This document shows positions 34,691 through 43,731 of a stretch of 64,000 nt of DNA, piece after piece. The notes beneath the pieces were generated by a model. The model made no database searches. It was given only the letters and a program-made list of their open reading frames with translations, and was not told where the DNA came from. The stretch is from assembly GCF_900100385.1 (NCBI RefSeq), contig NZ_FNFC01000001.1:186001-250000 (forward strand), written 5' to 3'. Source of the DNA: Halovenus aranensis. Its GTDB lineage: Archaea; Halobacteriota; Halobacteria; Halobacteriales; Haloarculaceae. The position numbers were made by a program, and so were the translations under genes. Positions within the stretch are counted from its first letter, which is position 1; every line of letters starts with the position of its first letter.

Positions 34691-36634
34691 ATGTCCCGCC
34701 CACAACGCCCGCAACTTCTGGGCCTTTTGCTCGTGGTCCTCTGTACCGCCGGTGCCCTCTCGCTGGCTGGCATCGCGCCTGCCAGTGCCACAGAGAGCCC
34801 GGAGGACCAACTTAACGTCACTGTCAGCACCGACGACGACTCGGTGTGGGTCAACGAGACAGTCGACATCACAGTGACCGTCGAAAGTACCGGTGACAAA
34901 AAATACAATATCGAGGATATCGCGCTGGTAGACGAGGACGGTGAAACACTCGGCACCGAAAACCCGTTCGGCACTACGGTCGACAGCAGCGGAGCGGAGA
35001 CGTTCCGTATCGAGGACGTACAAATTGACGAGCCCGGAACGACAGAACTTCGGGCAGTCGTCACCGCCGAGTATCGGCTCAAACAGACCGAGGTTACCGC
35101 CGACGAGTCGGTTACAATCGCTGCGACAAACCCAGAGCCGGTCATCGACTTGACTGCAGAGCGAGCCGTCAGTGGCGCCGAGCGGACGCTCTCACTCGCT
35201 GTTGGGAATCCCCACAACGGGAGTATCAATCGAGTGAGTGCCTCGGTAGAGGCCCCTGCGAACGCAGACATCAGGGTCGTCGACGGGGCCGACACGGCAG
35301 CGACAATCGAGCCGTCCGAGACAGAGGACCTCGAGTTCCTCGTTCGGGGCGGGTCGACTGGAACCAACGAGTTTCTGCTGTCACTGCAGTTCGAGACGCC
35401 CGACGGCGAGTACTGGGAGGTAACACGACGGGTCACCGCAGAGTTCCTCGAACCGACCGGCTCCGTAGAGCCTGTCGTCGACCTGACCGCAGAGCGGGCG
35501 GTCAGCGGTTCCGAGCGGACGCTCTCACTCGCTGTCGGAAATCCAAACAACGACTCTCTCAACCGCGTCGAAGCATCGCTCTCGGCACCGTCTGATTCCG
35601 ACCTCCAACTCGCAGATGCCAGCGCCGCGGTGACGACCATCGAACCCTCTGAGACGCGCGACCTCGATTTCGCGGTTCGTGGCGGGGCGACAGGGAGCTA
35701 CGAATTTACCCTCTCGCTTGGGTTCCAGACGCCCGACGGAGCGTACCGAGAGATAACGCGGCCGGTCACGGCAGAGTTTCGCGAACCGACCGGCTCGGCC
35801 GAAATCGACCTCGCTGAGGCGAGCGTGAGCGCGACACCCAACGGCGTCCGAGTCAACGGGTCGTTGTTCACGGCCGGAAATCTCAGCGTTCGGGACGTGC
35901 AGATAACGGCCGCGAACGCGTCAGGTATCGACCCTGCACGCCCGGACCCCCAGGCGTACATCAGCGCTCTCGACGGAGACAGTACCGGCTCGTTCGAACT
36001 CACGGCATCGCTGGCGGACGACCGAGACGACATACCCCTGTCGATACAGTACCGGACAGGCGGCGTCGAACGGACGACGACTGTCGAGGTGCCGTACACG
36101 GGTCCTCGGAGCGTTCCGCCGGTCCAACTGAGCAGCGTCAGTGTCTCTGGAAGCGGCTCTGTCAGCATCAGCGGTGAAGTGGCGAACACACGCGGAAACC
36201 CGGTAACCGGCGTCACAGTTCGGATTCCTGACGTAGAGGGTATCGCGCCCGGAAGCTCTGGGGAGTTCTTCGCGGGGCTGATAGAGAGTGGCCAGTTCAC
36301 GCCGATGGAACCGATTACAGCCGAGGTGACTGGGCCGCGTGAGACGATTCCAGTTGAGGTGAGTTACACCTTCCAGGGAACGCAGTACAGCTCCATTCTC
36401 GAAATCGATTACGACGGCGGCCAGTCCGCTGGCGGTGGTCAGTCAACTGATGGTGGCCAACAGGGTGATACCGCGGGCGGACAGACAGGCGGTTCACTTC
36501 CCGAGTTCGACGCGGGTGCCGACGGTGGCGGTGACGGCGGCGGCGGGTCCGCCCTCGGCGGCCTCCCGATGCTCGTTGGTGGTGTGGCCGTCGTCAGCTT
36601 GCTCATTGCTGCCGTCGTCTACAGACGCCGCTAG
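34691..36634 (+). CDS. Surface protein with tandem immunoglobulin-like domains, membrane-anchored
   Basis: A 647-residue exported protein: signal peptide (residues 1-34), an N-terminal CARDB-like domain to about 145, then two nearly identical ~110-residue domains at about 150-259 and 261-369 (both open VIDLTAERAVSG or VVDLTAERAVSG). More beta domains follow to about 570, then a Gly/Asp linker and a C-terminal membrane helix with basic tail YRRR. This is COG1361-type surface architecture. It is the first gene of an operon with an ABC ATPase (2-nt gap) and an FtsX-like permease, so it may be the transporter's extracellular partner. Confidence 0.82.
   Translation: MSRPQRPQLLGLLLVVLCTAGALSLAGIAPASATESPEDQLNVTVSTDDDSVWVNETVDITVTVESTGDKKYNIEDIALVDEDGETLGTENPFGTTVDSSGAETFRIEDVQIDEPGTTELRAVVTAEYRLKQTEVTADESVTIAATNPEPVIDLTAERAVSGAERTLSLAVGNPHNGSINRVSASVEAPANADIRVVDGADTAATIEPSETEDLEFLVRGGSTGTNEFLLSLQFETPDGEYWEVTRRVTAEFLEPTGSVEPVVDLTAERAVSGSERTLSLAVGNPNNDSLNRVEASLSAPSDSDLQLADASAAVTTIEPSETRDLDFAVRGGATGSYEFTLSLGFQTPDGAYREITRPVTAEFREPTGSAEIDLAEASVSATPNGVRVNGSLFTAGNLSVRDVQITAANASGIDPARPDPQAYISALDGDSTGSFELTASLADDRDDIPLSIQYRTGGVERTTTVEVPYTGPRSVPPVQLSSVSVSGSGSVSISGEVANTRGNPVTGVTVRIPDVEGIAPGSSGEFFAGLIESGQFTPMEPITAEVTGPRETIPVEVSYTFQGTQYSSILEIDYDGGQSAGGGQSTDGGQQGDTAGGQTGGSLPEFDAGADGGGDGGGGSALGGLPMLVGGVAVVSLLIAAVVYRRR
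35138..35800 (+). repeat. Tandem intragenic duplication of a ~110-aa domain
   Basis: Two successive copies (about 35138-35467 and 35471-35800) share long matching stretches, e.g. CGAGCGGACGCTCTCACTCG and related codons, and encode residues 150-259 and 261-369 of the surface protein. Copies differ by scattered changes, so this is a diverging duplication and not an assembly artefact. Confidence 0.6.
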
Positions 36635-36636
36635 CG

Positions 36637-37413
36637 ATGCTCATCACAGCAGAGAACGTCACGAAGCGGTTTACAGGCGGGGCCGATACCGTCCAGGCGC
36701 TCGAATCGGTCGACCTCGCTATCGAAGCCGGCGAGTTCGTCACAATCGTCGGCCCAAGCGGGAGTGGCAAATCCACGCTGTTGAATCTTCTTGGCTTACT
36801 CGATACGCCGACGACTGGGACGGTCACGCTCAACGGAACCGACGTCGAGAGCTACAGCGACCGCGAGCGCACGAGCGTCCGGAAAGAGGCAATCGGGTTC
36901 GTCTTCCAGAGCTACGGCCTCATTCCGACGCTGACGGCGCTCGAAAACGTCGCAGTGCCCCGGATGCTCGAACCGAACCCGTCGGCGACCGAGGAGCGGG
37001 CGGCAGACCTTCTCGCTGCGGTCGGACTCGGCGACCGTCTCGACCATTATCCGGACGAACTCTCGGGCGGGCAAAAACAGCGCGTCGCAATCGGCCGTGC
37101 GATGGTCAACGAGCCAGACCTGATTCTCGCCGACGAGCCGACCGGTAATCTCGACCGCGACACCGGCGAGCGCGTGCTCTCGACGCTGCTAGAGAGTACT
37201 GACGATGACGTTACCGTCGTCGCGGTCACACACGACGAGTACGTCGCCGGATTCAGCGACAGAGTCCTCAATCTGGTCGACGGGAGGCTCCAGCCGGCCG
37301 ACGCCGACGCGATGCGTCCCGACTCCGGCGGGTCACACGCTGATGTCGGCGGTATGGCACCGGCCGGAGATGCCGACTCGGTCGACGCCGAAGCAGGGGG
37401 TGAGCAACAGTGA
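36637..37413 (+). CDS. ABC transporter ATPase (LolD/MacB type)
   Basis: A 258-residue ATPase. Walker [10 protein letters not shown], signature [14 protein letters not shown], Walker [13 protein letters not shown], typical of the LolD/MacB family that powers mechanotransmission through FtsX-like permeases. The C-terminal 40 residues are an acidic extension. The stop overlaps the permease start (GTGA). Confidence 0.93.
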   Translation: MLITAENVTKRFTGGADTVQALESVDLAIEAGEFVTIVGPSGSGKSTLLNLLGLLDTPTTGTVTLNGTDVESYSDRERTSVRKEAIGFVFQSYGLIPTLTALENVAVPRMLEPNPSATEERAADLLAAVGLGDRLDHYPDELSGGQKQRVAIGRAMVNEPDLILADEPTGNLDRDTGERVLSTLLESTDDDVTVVAVTHDEYVAGFSDRVLNLVDGRLQPADADAMRPDSGGSHADVGGMAPAGDADSVDAEAGGEQQ

Positions 37414-38585
37414 GCCTGCTCCGGCGCTATTTCCCACGGACGTACCTCGCCCGGCGGAACCTCCTCAGGGCAAGAACGCGGACCGTGTTAGCCATTTTGA
37501 CGGTGGCAATCGGTGTCGTCGCCGTCGGCGGGCTCGGCGTGTTCGGCCTCGCGTTCGAGGCTGACCAGCAGGCGACCCTGGGTGACCTAGGGAACGAGGT
37601 CCGCGTCGAGGCCCCACAGCAGTTTTTCTCGGAGGATGATGCCCCGGAACTCGACGACCGCCGGCTCGAAGAGATTCGCGAGATTACGGGTGATACGGAG
37701 ATGACGGTGATTCGAGAGTCCGAGCGGGACTTTGGCGGTGGTGGTGGTGGCGAAATCGATATTCCGACGTACGCCCTGGGCGTCACAAACCCGAAATCCA
37801 CTTACACCGTCGTCGAAGGTGAGATTCCAGACGACTGGAACAGGGGAGCACTCATCGACCAACAGACCGCACAGTTCGAAGAACTCTCTATCGGTGACCC
37901 GGTCACGGTCGGCGGGCGACTGCAGCGAGTCACCGCCATCATCGAGCAGCCACAGGGATTTTCGTCTCTCGAACGGACCAACGGTGCCGCAGTCTTGCCA
38001 CTCGATTTGGTCGAGCCGGGTGACCAGCCGTACCGTGGTGTCATCATCTACGCCGACAACGCCGTCGAGGCCGACGAAATCGCTAACGACCTCGAAGCGG
38101 AGCTGAACGGGCCACTCCGACAAGACCAGGACCAGTTCACTATCGAGAGCACAGAAGAGGAAGCCGAGACTGTCGAACAGCAGTTTACGTCGACGAACCG
38201 GTTCCTGCTCGCTGTAGGGAGTATCTCCCTGCTGATTGCCGGTATCAGCATCACGAACGTCCAGCTCATGAGCGCCCGTGAGCGACGAACCGAAATTGGC
38301 GTGCTTCGTGCGGTCGGCTACGGCCGTCTCGATATTCTCGCCATCATGCTGATAGAGGCACTGTTTATGGGCCTTGTCGCCGCGATTGTGGGTGTTGGCC
38401 TCACGCTCGGTGCGGGCGCAGTCATCAACGACGTGTTGCTCGGTGACCCGATGGCCTTCCAGCCAGATACGCTCCAGTACCTGGGCGGTGCGTTTGCGTT
38501 TGGCATCGCTATCTGTATCCTCGCGGGTATCGTCCCGGCCTGGAAGGCATCCCGGGAGCGCCCGGCAGACGCACTCGGCAGTTGA
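37410..38585 (+). CDS. FtsX/MacB-like ABC permease
   Basis: A 391-residue permease starting with GTG: one membrane span near the N-terminus (about 21-45), a large extracytoplasmic domain (about 45-265) with a Gly-rich run ([12 protein letters not shown]), then three C-terminal spans including [18 protein letters not shown], the FtsX signature. It pairs with the ATPase upstream. MacB-type systems act on extracellular substrates rather than passing them through a pore, which suits coupling to the surface protein at 34691. Confidence 0.92.
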   Translation: MSLLRRYFPRTYLARRNLLRARTRTVLAILTVAIGVVAVGGLGVFGLAFEADQQATLGDLGNEVRVEAPQQFFSEDDAPELDDRRLEEIREITGDTEMTVIRESERDFGGGGGGEIDIPTYALGVTNPKSTYTVVEGEIPDDWNRGALIDQQTAQFEELSIGDPVTVGGRLQRVTAIIEQPQGFSSLERTNGAAVLPLDLVEPGDQPYRGVIIYADNAVEADEIANDLEAELNGPLRQDQDQFTIESTEEEAETVEQQFTSTNRFLLAVGSISLLIAGISITNVQLMSARERRTEIGVLRAVGYGRLDILAIMLIEALFMGLVAAIVGVGLTLGAGAVINDVLLGDPMAFQPDTLQYLGGAFAFGIAICILAGIVPAWKASRERPADALGS

Positions 38586-38665
38586 CGACGTACACCCGAG
38601 TCACGCTTTTTCAGCGCGAGAAACACTGCGAAACGAGTATCATATTTTATGTGCTATAACGCCGC

Positions 38666-39223
38666 ATGAACCGCCGCCAGTTTGTTGCCGGGTGTGGTGT
38701 CGCGATAACGACGGCCACAGCCGGCTGCCTCGACTCGGTCCCCGTACTCGGCAGTGACGGTCCCAGCGCTGACACCCCCGCGGGAGTCGTCGAGATTTAC
38801 ATCAACCTCCAGGAAAAGATGTTCAGCGACCCCGAGAGCGCACAGGAACGGCTGTCTGAAATCACACACAGCCAGTCGCCACAGCAACGCCAAGGAAACG
38901 CGGGCGGGAGCTTTAGCCAGAATGGCGACCTGAAAGTCACGAATATCAACGGTATCAACACTCGCACCAGAGACCTCTCGACCGAGCAGATGCGGGCGCT
39001 GGCAAACAGCGAGTTCACCGACCAGCCGCTGCTCGACGCCAGCGTTATCGAGACGTTGTCGTCTCAGGAGACGGCCCTCGTCGACGCCTCGTATGACACC
39101 GACGCGGAGTTCGAAATCGAGGGTGAGACCCGGGAGTTCCAGAACACGAACAAACGGCGGTTTCTGGTCGCCACTGAAGACGGCAAGTGGCGAATCGTTC
39201 TACAGACACCCGGGGGCGCATAG
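38666..39223 (+). CDS. Tat-exported lipoprotein, function unknown
   Basis: A 185-residue protein. The N-terminus MNRRQFVAGCGVAITTATAGC has twin arginines and a lipobox TAGC (Cys21). The mature part is acidic with an N-terminal SADTPAGVVEIYINLQEKMF segment and predicted mixed alpha/beta fold. No domain is recognised. It follows the ABC operon after 80 nt and could be an accessory, but a separate promoter is possible. Confidence 0.7.
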   Translation: MNRRQFVAGCGVAITTATAGCLDSVPVLGSDGPSADTPAGVVEIYINLQEKMFSDPESAQERLSEITHSQSPQQRQGNAGGSFSQNGDLKVTNINGINTRTRDLSTEQMRALANSEFTDQPLLDASVIETLSSQETALVDASYDTDAEFEIEGETREFQNTNKRRFLVATEDGKWRIVLQTPGGA

Positions 39224-39256
39224 CGGCCGTGTTCGCTCTGTTTTGACGAGCACAAG

Positions 39257-39265
39257 AATTTAAAC
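39257..39265 (+). promoter_or_regulatory. TATA box of the PRC-barrel gene
   Basis: AATTTAAAC, 23-31 nt before the ATG at 39288. Confidence 0.55.
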
Positions 39266-39287
39266 ACTACCCCACGAGAGAAGACGT

Positions 39288-39596
39288 ATGGAAAACGACT
39301 CCGTACCACAGGAGATTACGACACTCGTCGGACGGGAAGTGTACACGAACAGCGGCGTCTTCCTCGGGGAAATCGAAGACCTCCGTCTCGACCTCGACGA
39401 ACAGCAGGTGACCGGACTCGCGCTCCACGAACTGAACGACGAGTTGTTCGCACAGGAGGCCGCCAGCGCCCGTGGTGTCATCGTCCCTTATCGGTGGGTA
39501 CAGGCTGTCGGTGACATCGTCATCGTAAACGACCTCGCCGAACGCGTCCAGCAGGCCAAAGTCGACGACGAAGACGAAAACGAGGTCAGAGCGTAG
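39288..39596 (+). CDS. PRC-barrel protein, CdpB-like candidate
   Basis: A 102-residue protein whose core is a PRC barrel (EITTLVGREVYTNSGVFLG, IEDLRLDLDEQQVTGLAL, GVIVPYRWVQAVGDIVIV). In Haloferax, PRC-barrel proteins CdpB1/CdpB2 join the cell-division complex with SepF; this gene may be such a protein, but single-domain PRC proteins have other roles too. It abuts the convergent DHH phosphoesterase gene, stop to stop. That gene order is, as far as I recall, shared with the Haloferax CdpB1 locus. Confidence 0.8.
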   Translation: MENDSVPQEITTLVGREVYTNSGVFLGEIEDLRLDLDEQQVTGLALHELNDELFAQEAASARGVIVPYRWVQAVGDIVIVNDLAERVQQAKVDDEDENEVRA

Positions 39597-41018
39597 TCAG
39601 CTTCCGTTTCCGTTACTGCTCTCGACGCCCATCGCCTCGAACAGCTTCTTCTTGACAGCTTCCTCGGTCAACTCCAGCAACGTCTCGCGGTTATCGTCGC
39701 TGACCTCGATACCAGTGAAGATGCCGAGCGGTATCTCTGCGCTGGCGTCCGTCGAGTGGCCCGCCACGTCGGCGATATCCCCGAACGCGTCTTCGAGCAC
39801 CTTCCCGATGTCCATCCTGATGTCTTTCGACCGGGCCGCGAGATAGATGACGTCGTCTGCGATAGCGAACACCGCCGTCGTCGTGATTCCTTCGAGGTTG
39901 AGCAGGTGTTGTGCGGCCTGTGAGAGTGCGTCTCGGTCGCGGATGAACCCCGCATTCGAGACGAGATGTGACCCCTCGACCTCACGGTTACGAATCGCCT
40001 CGGCCAGCACGTCAAGCGTCTCGGCGGACATCGATGGCGATTCGACCTGTTCGAGCGTGTCGTGGTCGGCGAAGGGGTAGAGATACGCCGCTGCTGTGAG
40101 GTCTGCCGGCGTCGTATCGCGCTTGAAATCGAGCGTCTCCGCGCGGATGCCGTACAACAACGCAGTCGCGACGGCCTGGTCGAGTGTGAGATCGAGTTCC
40201 TGTATGTACTTCGTGAGAACCGTCGATGTCGAGGAAACGTTCGGGCGAATATCGGTGAACGTCGACTCGTGGTCGTGGTCGTGCTCGTAGTGGTCGATAA
40301 TGATGTCTGCCCCGGCTTCTTCCTCTGGCTCGCCGGCCTTGGCGTGGTCGACGAGCGCGATGGTGTCGTAATCGTCCCCGTCGGTGTCCTCGACGGCGAC
40401 GAGTTCGATGCCCAGGAGATTGACGAATGCGCGGTTCTCCTGGTGACCGATCTCGCCGTCGTAGATGATGTCCGCGTCGATATCGCGGCTCTCGGCGATA
40501 GTTTTTAGCGCGGCCGCGCTGGCAATCGAGTCCGGGTCTGGACTCCGGTGGATACGTATCGCCATCTGGTTGTCCGTGTCGTCGATGACCTCGGTAAGCT
40601 GACGGGCTCTGTACTCCAGTTCGCCGCTTTCGAGCGCTCGCAGTGCCGAGTCTGCGATGACTGTCGAAGGATTGATGACGACATCTGCGCCTGCGTCTGT
40701 CAACTCGTCACCGGAGACTGGGTCAGAGGCACGCGCGATGATGAACTTCTCGTCTCCCCTCTCACGGATATTCCTGATGGCCGCGACGTTCGCTTCGACA
40801 TCCGAAGAGAGAATCAGAACGACATCGCGGTCGGCGATTTCGGCCGCCACGTCCTCGCTTTGAATCTCTCCCTGGCGCGCATCGAGGTCTTGGTCGCGCA
40901 GAGCCTCGACGCGCCCCTCGTCGTGGTCGATGATGAGGAGGTCTTTCCCCTCGGCGACGAGTTCGTCGGCGACGACGTGCCCGACGCTCCCACATCCCAA
41001 AATTGCGTAGGTGGACAT
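39597..41018 (-). CDS. TrkA-N / DHH phosphoesterase (RecJ-like) fusion protein
   Basis: A 473-residue protein. The N-terminus STYAILGCGSVGHVVADELV is a TrkA-N (RCK) nucleotide-binding domain (residues 1-130). From about 160 there is a DHH domain: HRSPDPDSIASAAALK, DYDTIALVDHAKAGE and IIIDHYEHDHDH, and the C-terminal DHHA1 part has GHSTDASAEIPLG. It is likely a phosphodiesterase or exonuclease controlled by a nucleotide. TATA position (41055-41062) favours a start at 41018-41027 over a start at 41051. Confidence 0.9.
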   Translation of the reverse strand: MSTYAILGCGSVGHVVADELVAEGKDLLIIDHDEGRVEALRDQDLDARQGEIQSEDVAAEIADRDVVLILSSDVEANVAAIRNIRERGDEKFIIARASDPVSGDELTDAGADVVINPSTVIADSALRALESGELEYRARQLTEVIDDTDNQMAIRIHRSPDPDSIASAAALKTIAESRDIDADIIYDGEIGHQENRAFVNLLGIELVAVEDTDGDDYDTIALVDHAKAGEPEEEAGADIIIDHYEHDHDHESTFTDIRPNVSSTSTVLTKYIQELDLTLDQAVATALLYGIRAETLDFKRDTTPADLTAAAYLYPFADHDTLEQVESPSMSAETLDVLAEAIRNREVEGSHLVSNAGFIRDRDALSQAAQHLLNLEGITTTAVFAIADDVIYLAARSKDIRMDIGKVLEDAFGDIADVAGHSTDASAEIPLGIFTGIEVSDDNRETLLELTEEAVKKKLFEAMGVESSNGNGS

Positions 41019-41054
41019 TGAGGCCATCGTGAGGCCGGTTCCTGTACTCATTAT

Positions 41055-41062
41055 TGTATATC
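41055..41062 (-). promoter_or_regulatory. TATA box of the TrkA-N/DHH gene
   Basis: Minus-strand ATATACAA; transcription would begin near 41030, inside a longer possible reading frame, so it decides the start. Confidence 0.55.
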
Positions 41063-41182
41063 TGGCTCAGCAGACTCATGTAACTTACGAGGCAGATTCG
41101 ACAGGCAGGTCAACAGGTATGGCCGCTACAACTCGTCTTGGCGTGTGATACTGTCAGCTATGATATGAGACGGTCGCGCCCG

Positions 41183-42007
41183 TTAGGCCATGTTCTCCTC
41201 GTAGTAGTCCTTGGCTGCGAGACCACCAGCCACGCCGAGTGTCACTGCGATAGCGAACGTGAGTCCGACACCAATCGTCGACGCGATACCCTCAGCGATG
41301 ATATACACAATCTCTATCTCGAAGCCGAGCATCTCCAGCCCGATAATCAGCACAATCGCCGACAAGATACCCCGTACCAGGCTGGTAATCCAGATGCCGT
41401 ACTCACTTCGCTCTGTCAGTTCTGCGTTTCCGGTCTGTCGTCCGGCATAATCGGCAAACACCAGCCCGATGATGATGACTGCCGCGCCGGCGACAAAGTC
41501 CGGCGCGTAGTTGATAAACCCTTCAATCCACTGGCTGAGCTCCGGAATCCCGAGTCGGTCGGCCGCCAGAAACGCCGCAAACAGGATGACGTAGTACTTG
41601 ACGGCGGTCCCTGTTGCGTTGGCAATCGGCCCGTACCGTGGAGCCGGTGGTTGCCGTGGAGCCGCCTGATTCGGTGACGACTCGCTTGGATTCACACCGC
41701 CATCGCTCCGTGGCTCCTGAATCGTTTTGCCGACCCACGTTCCCTGTAGCGTGTTGTCGATGCCGAGTCGGTCTACCAGTCTCGTGACGAACGGACCGAG
41801 CCGTGTCCCAATCACATACCCGACGCCGAGAAAGACCACCGCCACAATCAATTCCGGCAGGTACGTAATCAGTTCTTTCAGTGATTCGTCGATAGTATCA
41901 CTGAGCGTGTCGCCCACACTCTTATCACCTGATTGCAGTGCTACCGTTTCGATAGTTGACGGTGAGATGATTCCCCTCTCTTCCCCAAACATGCCACCAA
42001 TGAACAT
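41183..42007 (-). CDS. MscS-like transmembrane-helix protein (channel-like)
   Basis: A 274-residue membrane protein with about five spans and conserved-TM-helix repeats like those in mechanosensitive channel relatives (PELIVAVVFLGVGYVIG and PDFVAGAAVIIIGLVFADYAG). The second half ends in IASTIGVGLTFAIAVTLG then KDYYEENMA, a pore-like helix. The MscS beta domain is missing. It may be a tension-sensing or structural membrane protein. Promoter: minus-strand AATATTTATTG at 42034-42044. Confidence 0.75.
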   Translation of the reverse strand: MFIGGMFGEERGIISPSTIETVALQSGDKSVGDTLSDTIDESLKELITYLPELIVAVVFLGVGYVIGTRLGPFVTRLVDRLGIDNTLQGTWVGKTIQEPRSDGGVNPSESSPNQAAPRQPPAPRYGPIANATGTAVKYYVILFAAFLAADRLGIPELSQWIEGFINYAPDFVAGAAVIIIGLVFADYAGRQTGNAELTERSEYGIWITSLVRGILSAIVLIIGLEMLGFEIEIVYIIAEGIASTIGVGLTFAIAVTLGVAGGLAAKDYYEENMA

Positions 42008-42033
42008 GCATCAACTGAGGCGAGGCCGCCTAC

Positions 42034-42044
42034 AATAAATATTT
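42034..42044 (-). promoter_or_regulatory. TATA box of the MscS-like gene
   Basis: Minus-strand AATATTTATTG, 27-37 nt before the ATG at 42007. Confidence 0.55.
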
Positions 42045-42090
42045 CGAAGAATGGTCAGAATATATACGGTACCTGTCCCGGGAAAGAAAC

Positions 42091-42100
42091 GTATATTAAT
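42091..42100 (+). promoter_or_regulatory. TATA box of tRNA-Lys
   Basis: GTATATTAAT, 26-35 nt upstream of the tRNA 5' end. Confidence 0.55.
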
Positions 42101-42125
42101 CACGTACCATAACTACTGGTTGTCT

Positions 42126-42199
42126 GGGCCGGTAGCTCAGTTTGGCAGAGCGACGGACTCTTAATCCGTCGGTCGCGTGTTCAAATCGCGCCCGGCCCG
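42126..42199 (+). tRNA. tRNA-Lys (anticodon CTT)
   Basis: A 74-nt cloverleaf. The acceptor stem GGGCCGG pairs with CCGGCCC; the anticodon stem ACGGA/TCCGT encloses CTCTTAA, anticodon CTT; the T arm is GCGTG-TTCAAAT-CGCGC; discriminator G. It decodes AAG. No intron. Confidence 0.95.
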
Positions 42200-42387
42200 T
42201 ACAGTAACCTGCTGAACCGTGCGGACAGTCGAACGAATCTCCGGCACGTCTCAATCTGTCTTATCTCAGCTCTGGCTCCAAGCGTTCGGTGCCCAGAGAG
42301 CGGTCTTGCTGACTGCGGACTCGGGCACTTTTGTAGACTCGTCTCCTACCGTCTGAGGAGGGGTCTGACATCTCCGCACGACTGACG

Positions 42388-43266
42388 ATGGCGAGACGAC
42401 GGGTCACCGAAACGGTCGGGCCAGTCCTGACTGCGAGCATCCGCGTTCTCGTTCACTCGAACGTGCTTATCTCGCTGTCGGCAACAAGCCTCGCGGTGTC
42501 GACAGTGCTCCTGGCGGAGCTATCTATCGACCCACTGCCGCTGTTTATCGTGTTCTCCGTGACGATGTTCGTCTACTCGTACAACCGCATCGCCGACTTC
42601 GCAGAAGACAGCAAAAATATCCCAGAGCGCGCGTCGTTTACCAGTCGGTACGGCACGTCACTGCTTGCGGTCGGTATCGCTCTCTACGTTCTTGCGACAG
42701 CGCTCGCAGTCCTACAGGGGATTCCTGCCGCGCCCGCAATGGGGATTCCACTCGCCGTCGCCGTGTTGTACTCCGTTGTCGGCCTGAAGAAGGTCCTCCT
42801 CGTCAAGAACCTCCTCGTGGGGCTCTCGTGGGGACTCATCCCAGCAGGTATCGGCATTTACTACGGCGCGCTCTGGACGACAGACGTGCTGTTCATGGCG
42901 GTGTTCAGTACGACAATGCTCACGATTGCGGCCGCGATATTCGACATCAAAGACATCGAGGGCGACAGCGAGGCCGGTATCGACACGCTCCCCGTGCTGT
43001 ACGGTCCCGCGGTGACGCGCCGCGTCGCCGTCGCTGCTACTGCCGTCGTCGCTCTAACTGTCGGCGCACTCGTCTGGACGGGAGTTCTCGACCCGATGTA
43101 CCTGCTGTTAGAGGTGTTTCTGGCGTACGTCATTGGCTACAGTCTGGTTGCTACGGCCGACCGTGGGCCGCTGTTCTATGGCTTCGTGGTCGACGCCGAA
43201 CACATTTTTCTCGCCGTGTTGCTGGCGCTTGTCGAAGGGGTCAGTCGAGGGGCTTTCGCATCTTGA
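42388..43266 (+). CDS. UbiA-family prenyltransferase
   Basis: A 292-residue membrane protein with about eight to nine spans. The first Asp-rich motif is N66-R-I-A-D70-F-A-E-D74 and the second FDIKDIEGDSEAGIDTLP, the pair that binds Mg-prenyl diphosphate in UbiA enzymes. It transfers a prenyl chain to an aromatic or lipid acceptor (for example in menaquinone or archaeal lipid synthesis). The acceptor is not decidable. Its 3' end overlaps the convergent GNAT gene by 26 nt. Confidence 0.88.
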   Translation: MARRRVTETVGPVLTASIRVLVHSNVLISLSATSLAVSTVLLAELSIDPLPLFIVFSVTMFVYSYNRIADFAEDSKNIPERASFTSRYGTSLLAVGIALYVLATALAVLQGIPAAPAMGIPLAVAVLYSVVGLKKVLLVKNLLVGLSWGLIPAGIGIYYGALWTTDVLFMAVFSTTMLTIAAAIFDIKDIEGDSEAGIDTLPVLYGPAVTRRVAVAATAVVALTVGALVWTGVLDPMYLLLEVFLAYVIGYSLVATADRGPLFYGFVVDAEHIFLAVLLALVEGVSRGAFAS

Positions 43267-43678
43267 CGTGTGGGATGTTGGCCTCCTCGAAGACGCCGCT
43301 GGTGCGCTCGTAGCCCCGCTTTTGATAAAATGGCTCGACGGCAGTCTGTGCGTGTAGCAGGGCCTGCGAACAGCTCTGCTCGCGGGCGTCTGCCTCGAGT
43401 GCGTCCATCAGCAGCCGACCGATGCCACGCCCGCGATAGGGTTCTCTGACGGCGACGCGCTCGATTTTTGCGAGGCCGTCCTCGGGCGTTCGGAGCCGCG
43501 CGGTACCGACAGGGTAGTCGCCGTCGTAGGCGACGACGTGAGTCGCATCGTCGTCGTTGCCGTCCCACTCCTCGTCGGCAGAGACGTTCTGCTCTTCGAC
43601 GAAAACGTCCTGCCGAACCGCGTAGGCGTCGGAGAGGTCGCCGTCTCTCTCGACCCGGCGCACATCGTACTCGCTCAT
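43241..43678 (-). CDS. GNAT-family N-acetyltransferase (ElaA-like)
   Basis: A 145-residue protein. N-terminal DAYAVRQDVFVEEQNV is an ElaA-type mark, and ERVAVREPYRGRGIGRLLM is the acetyl-CoA binding motif A (R/Q-x-x-G-x-G/A). The substrate is unknown. It lies between UbiA and a regulator gene but on the opposite strand to UbiA. Confidence 0.9.
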   Translation of the reverse strand: MSEYDVRRVERDGDLSDAYAVRQDVFVEEQNVSADEEWDGNDDDATHVVAYDGDYPVGTARLRTPEDGLAKIERVAVREPYRGRGIGRLLMDALEADAREQSCSQALLHAQTAVEPFYQKRGYERTSGVFEEANIPHVKMRKPLD

Positions 43679-43731
43679 CGGTAGATGGTTCTGGCTCGAT
43701 GATGCTGTGTATTTCGGCCGTTGAACCGCTA

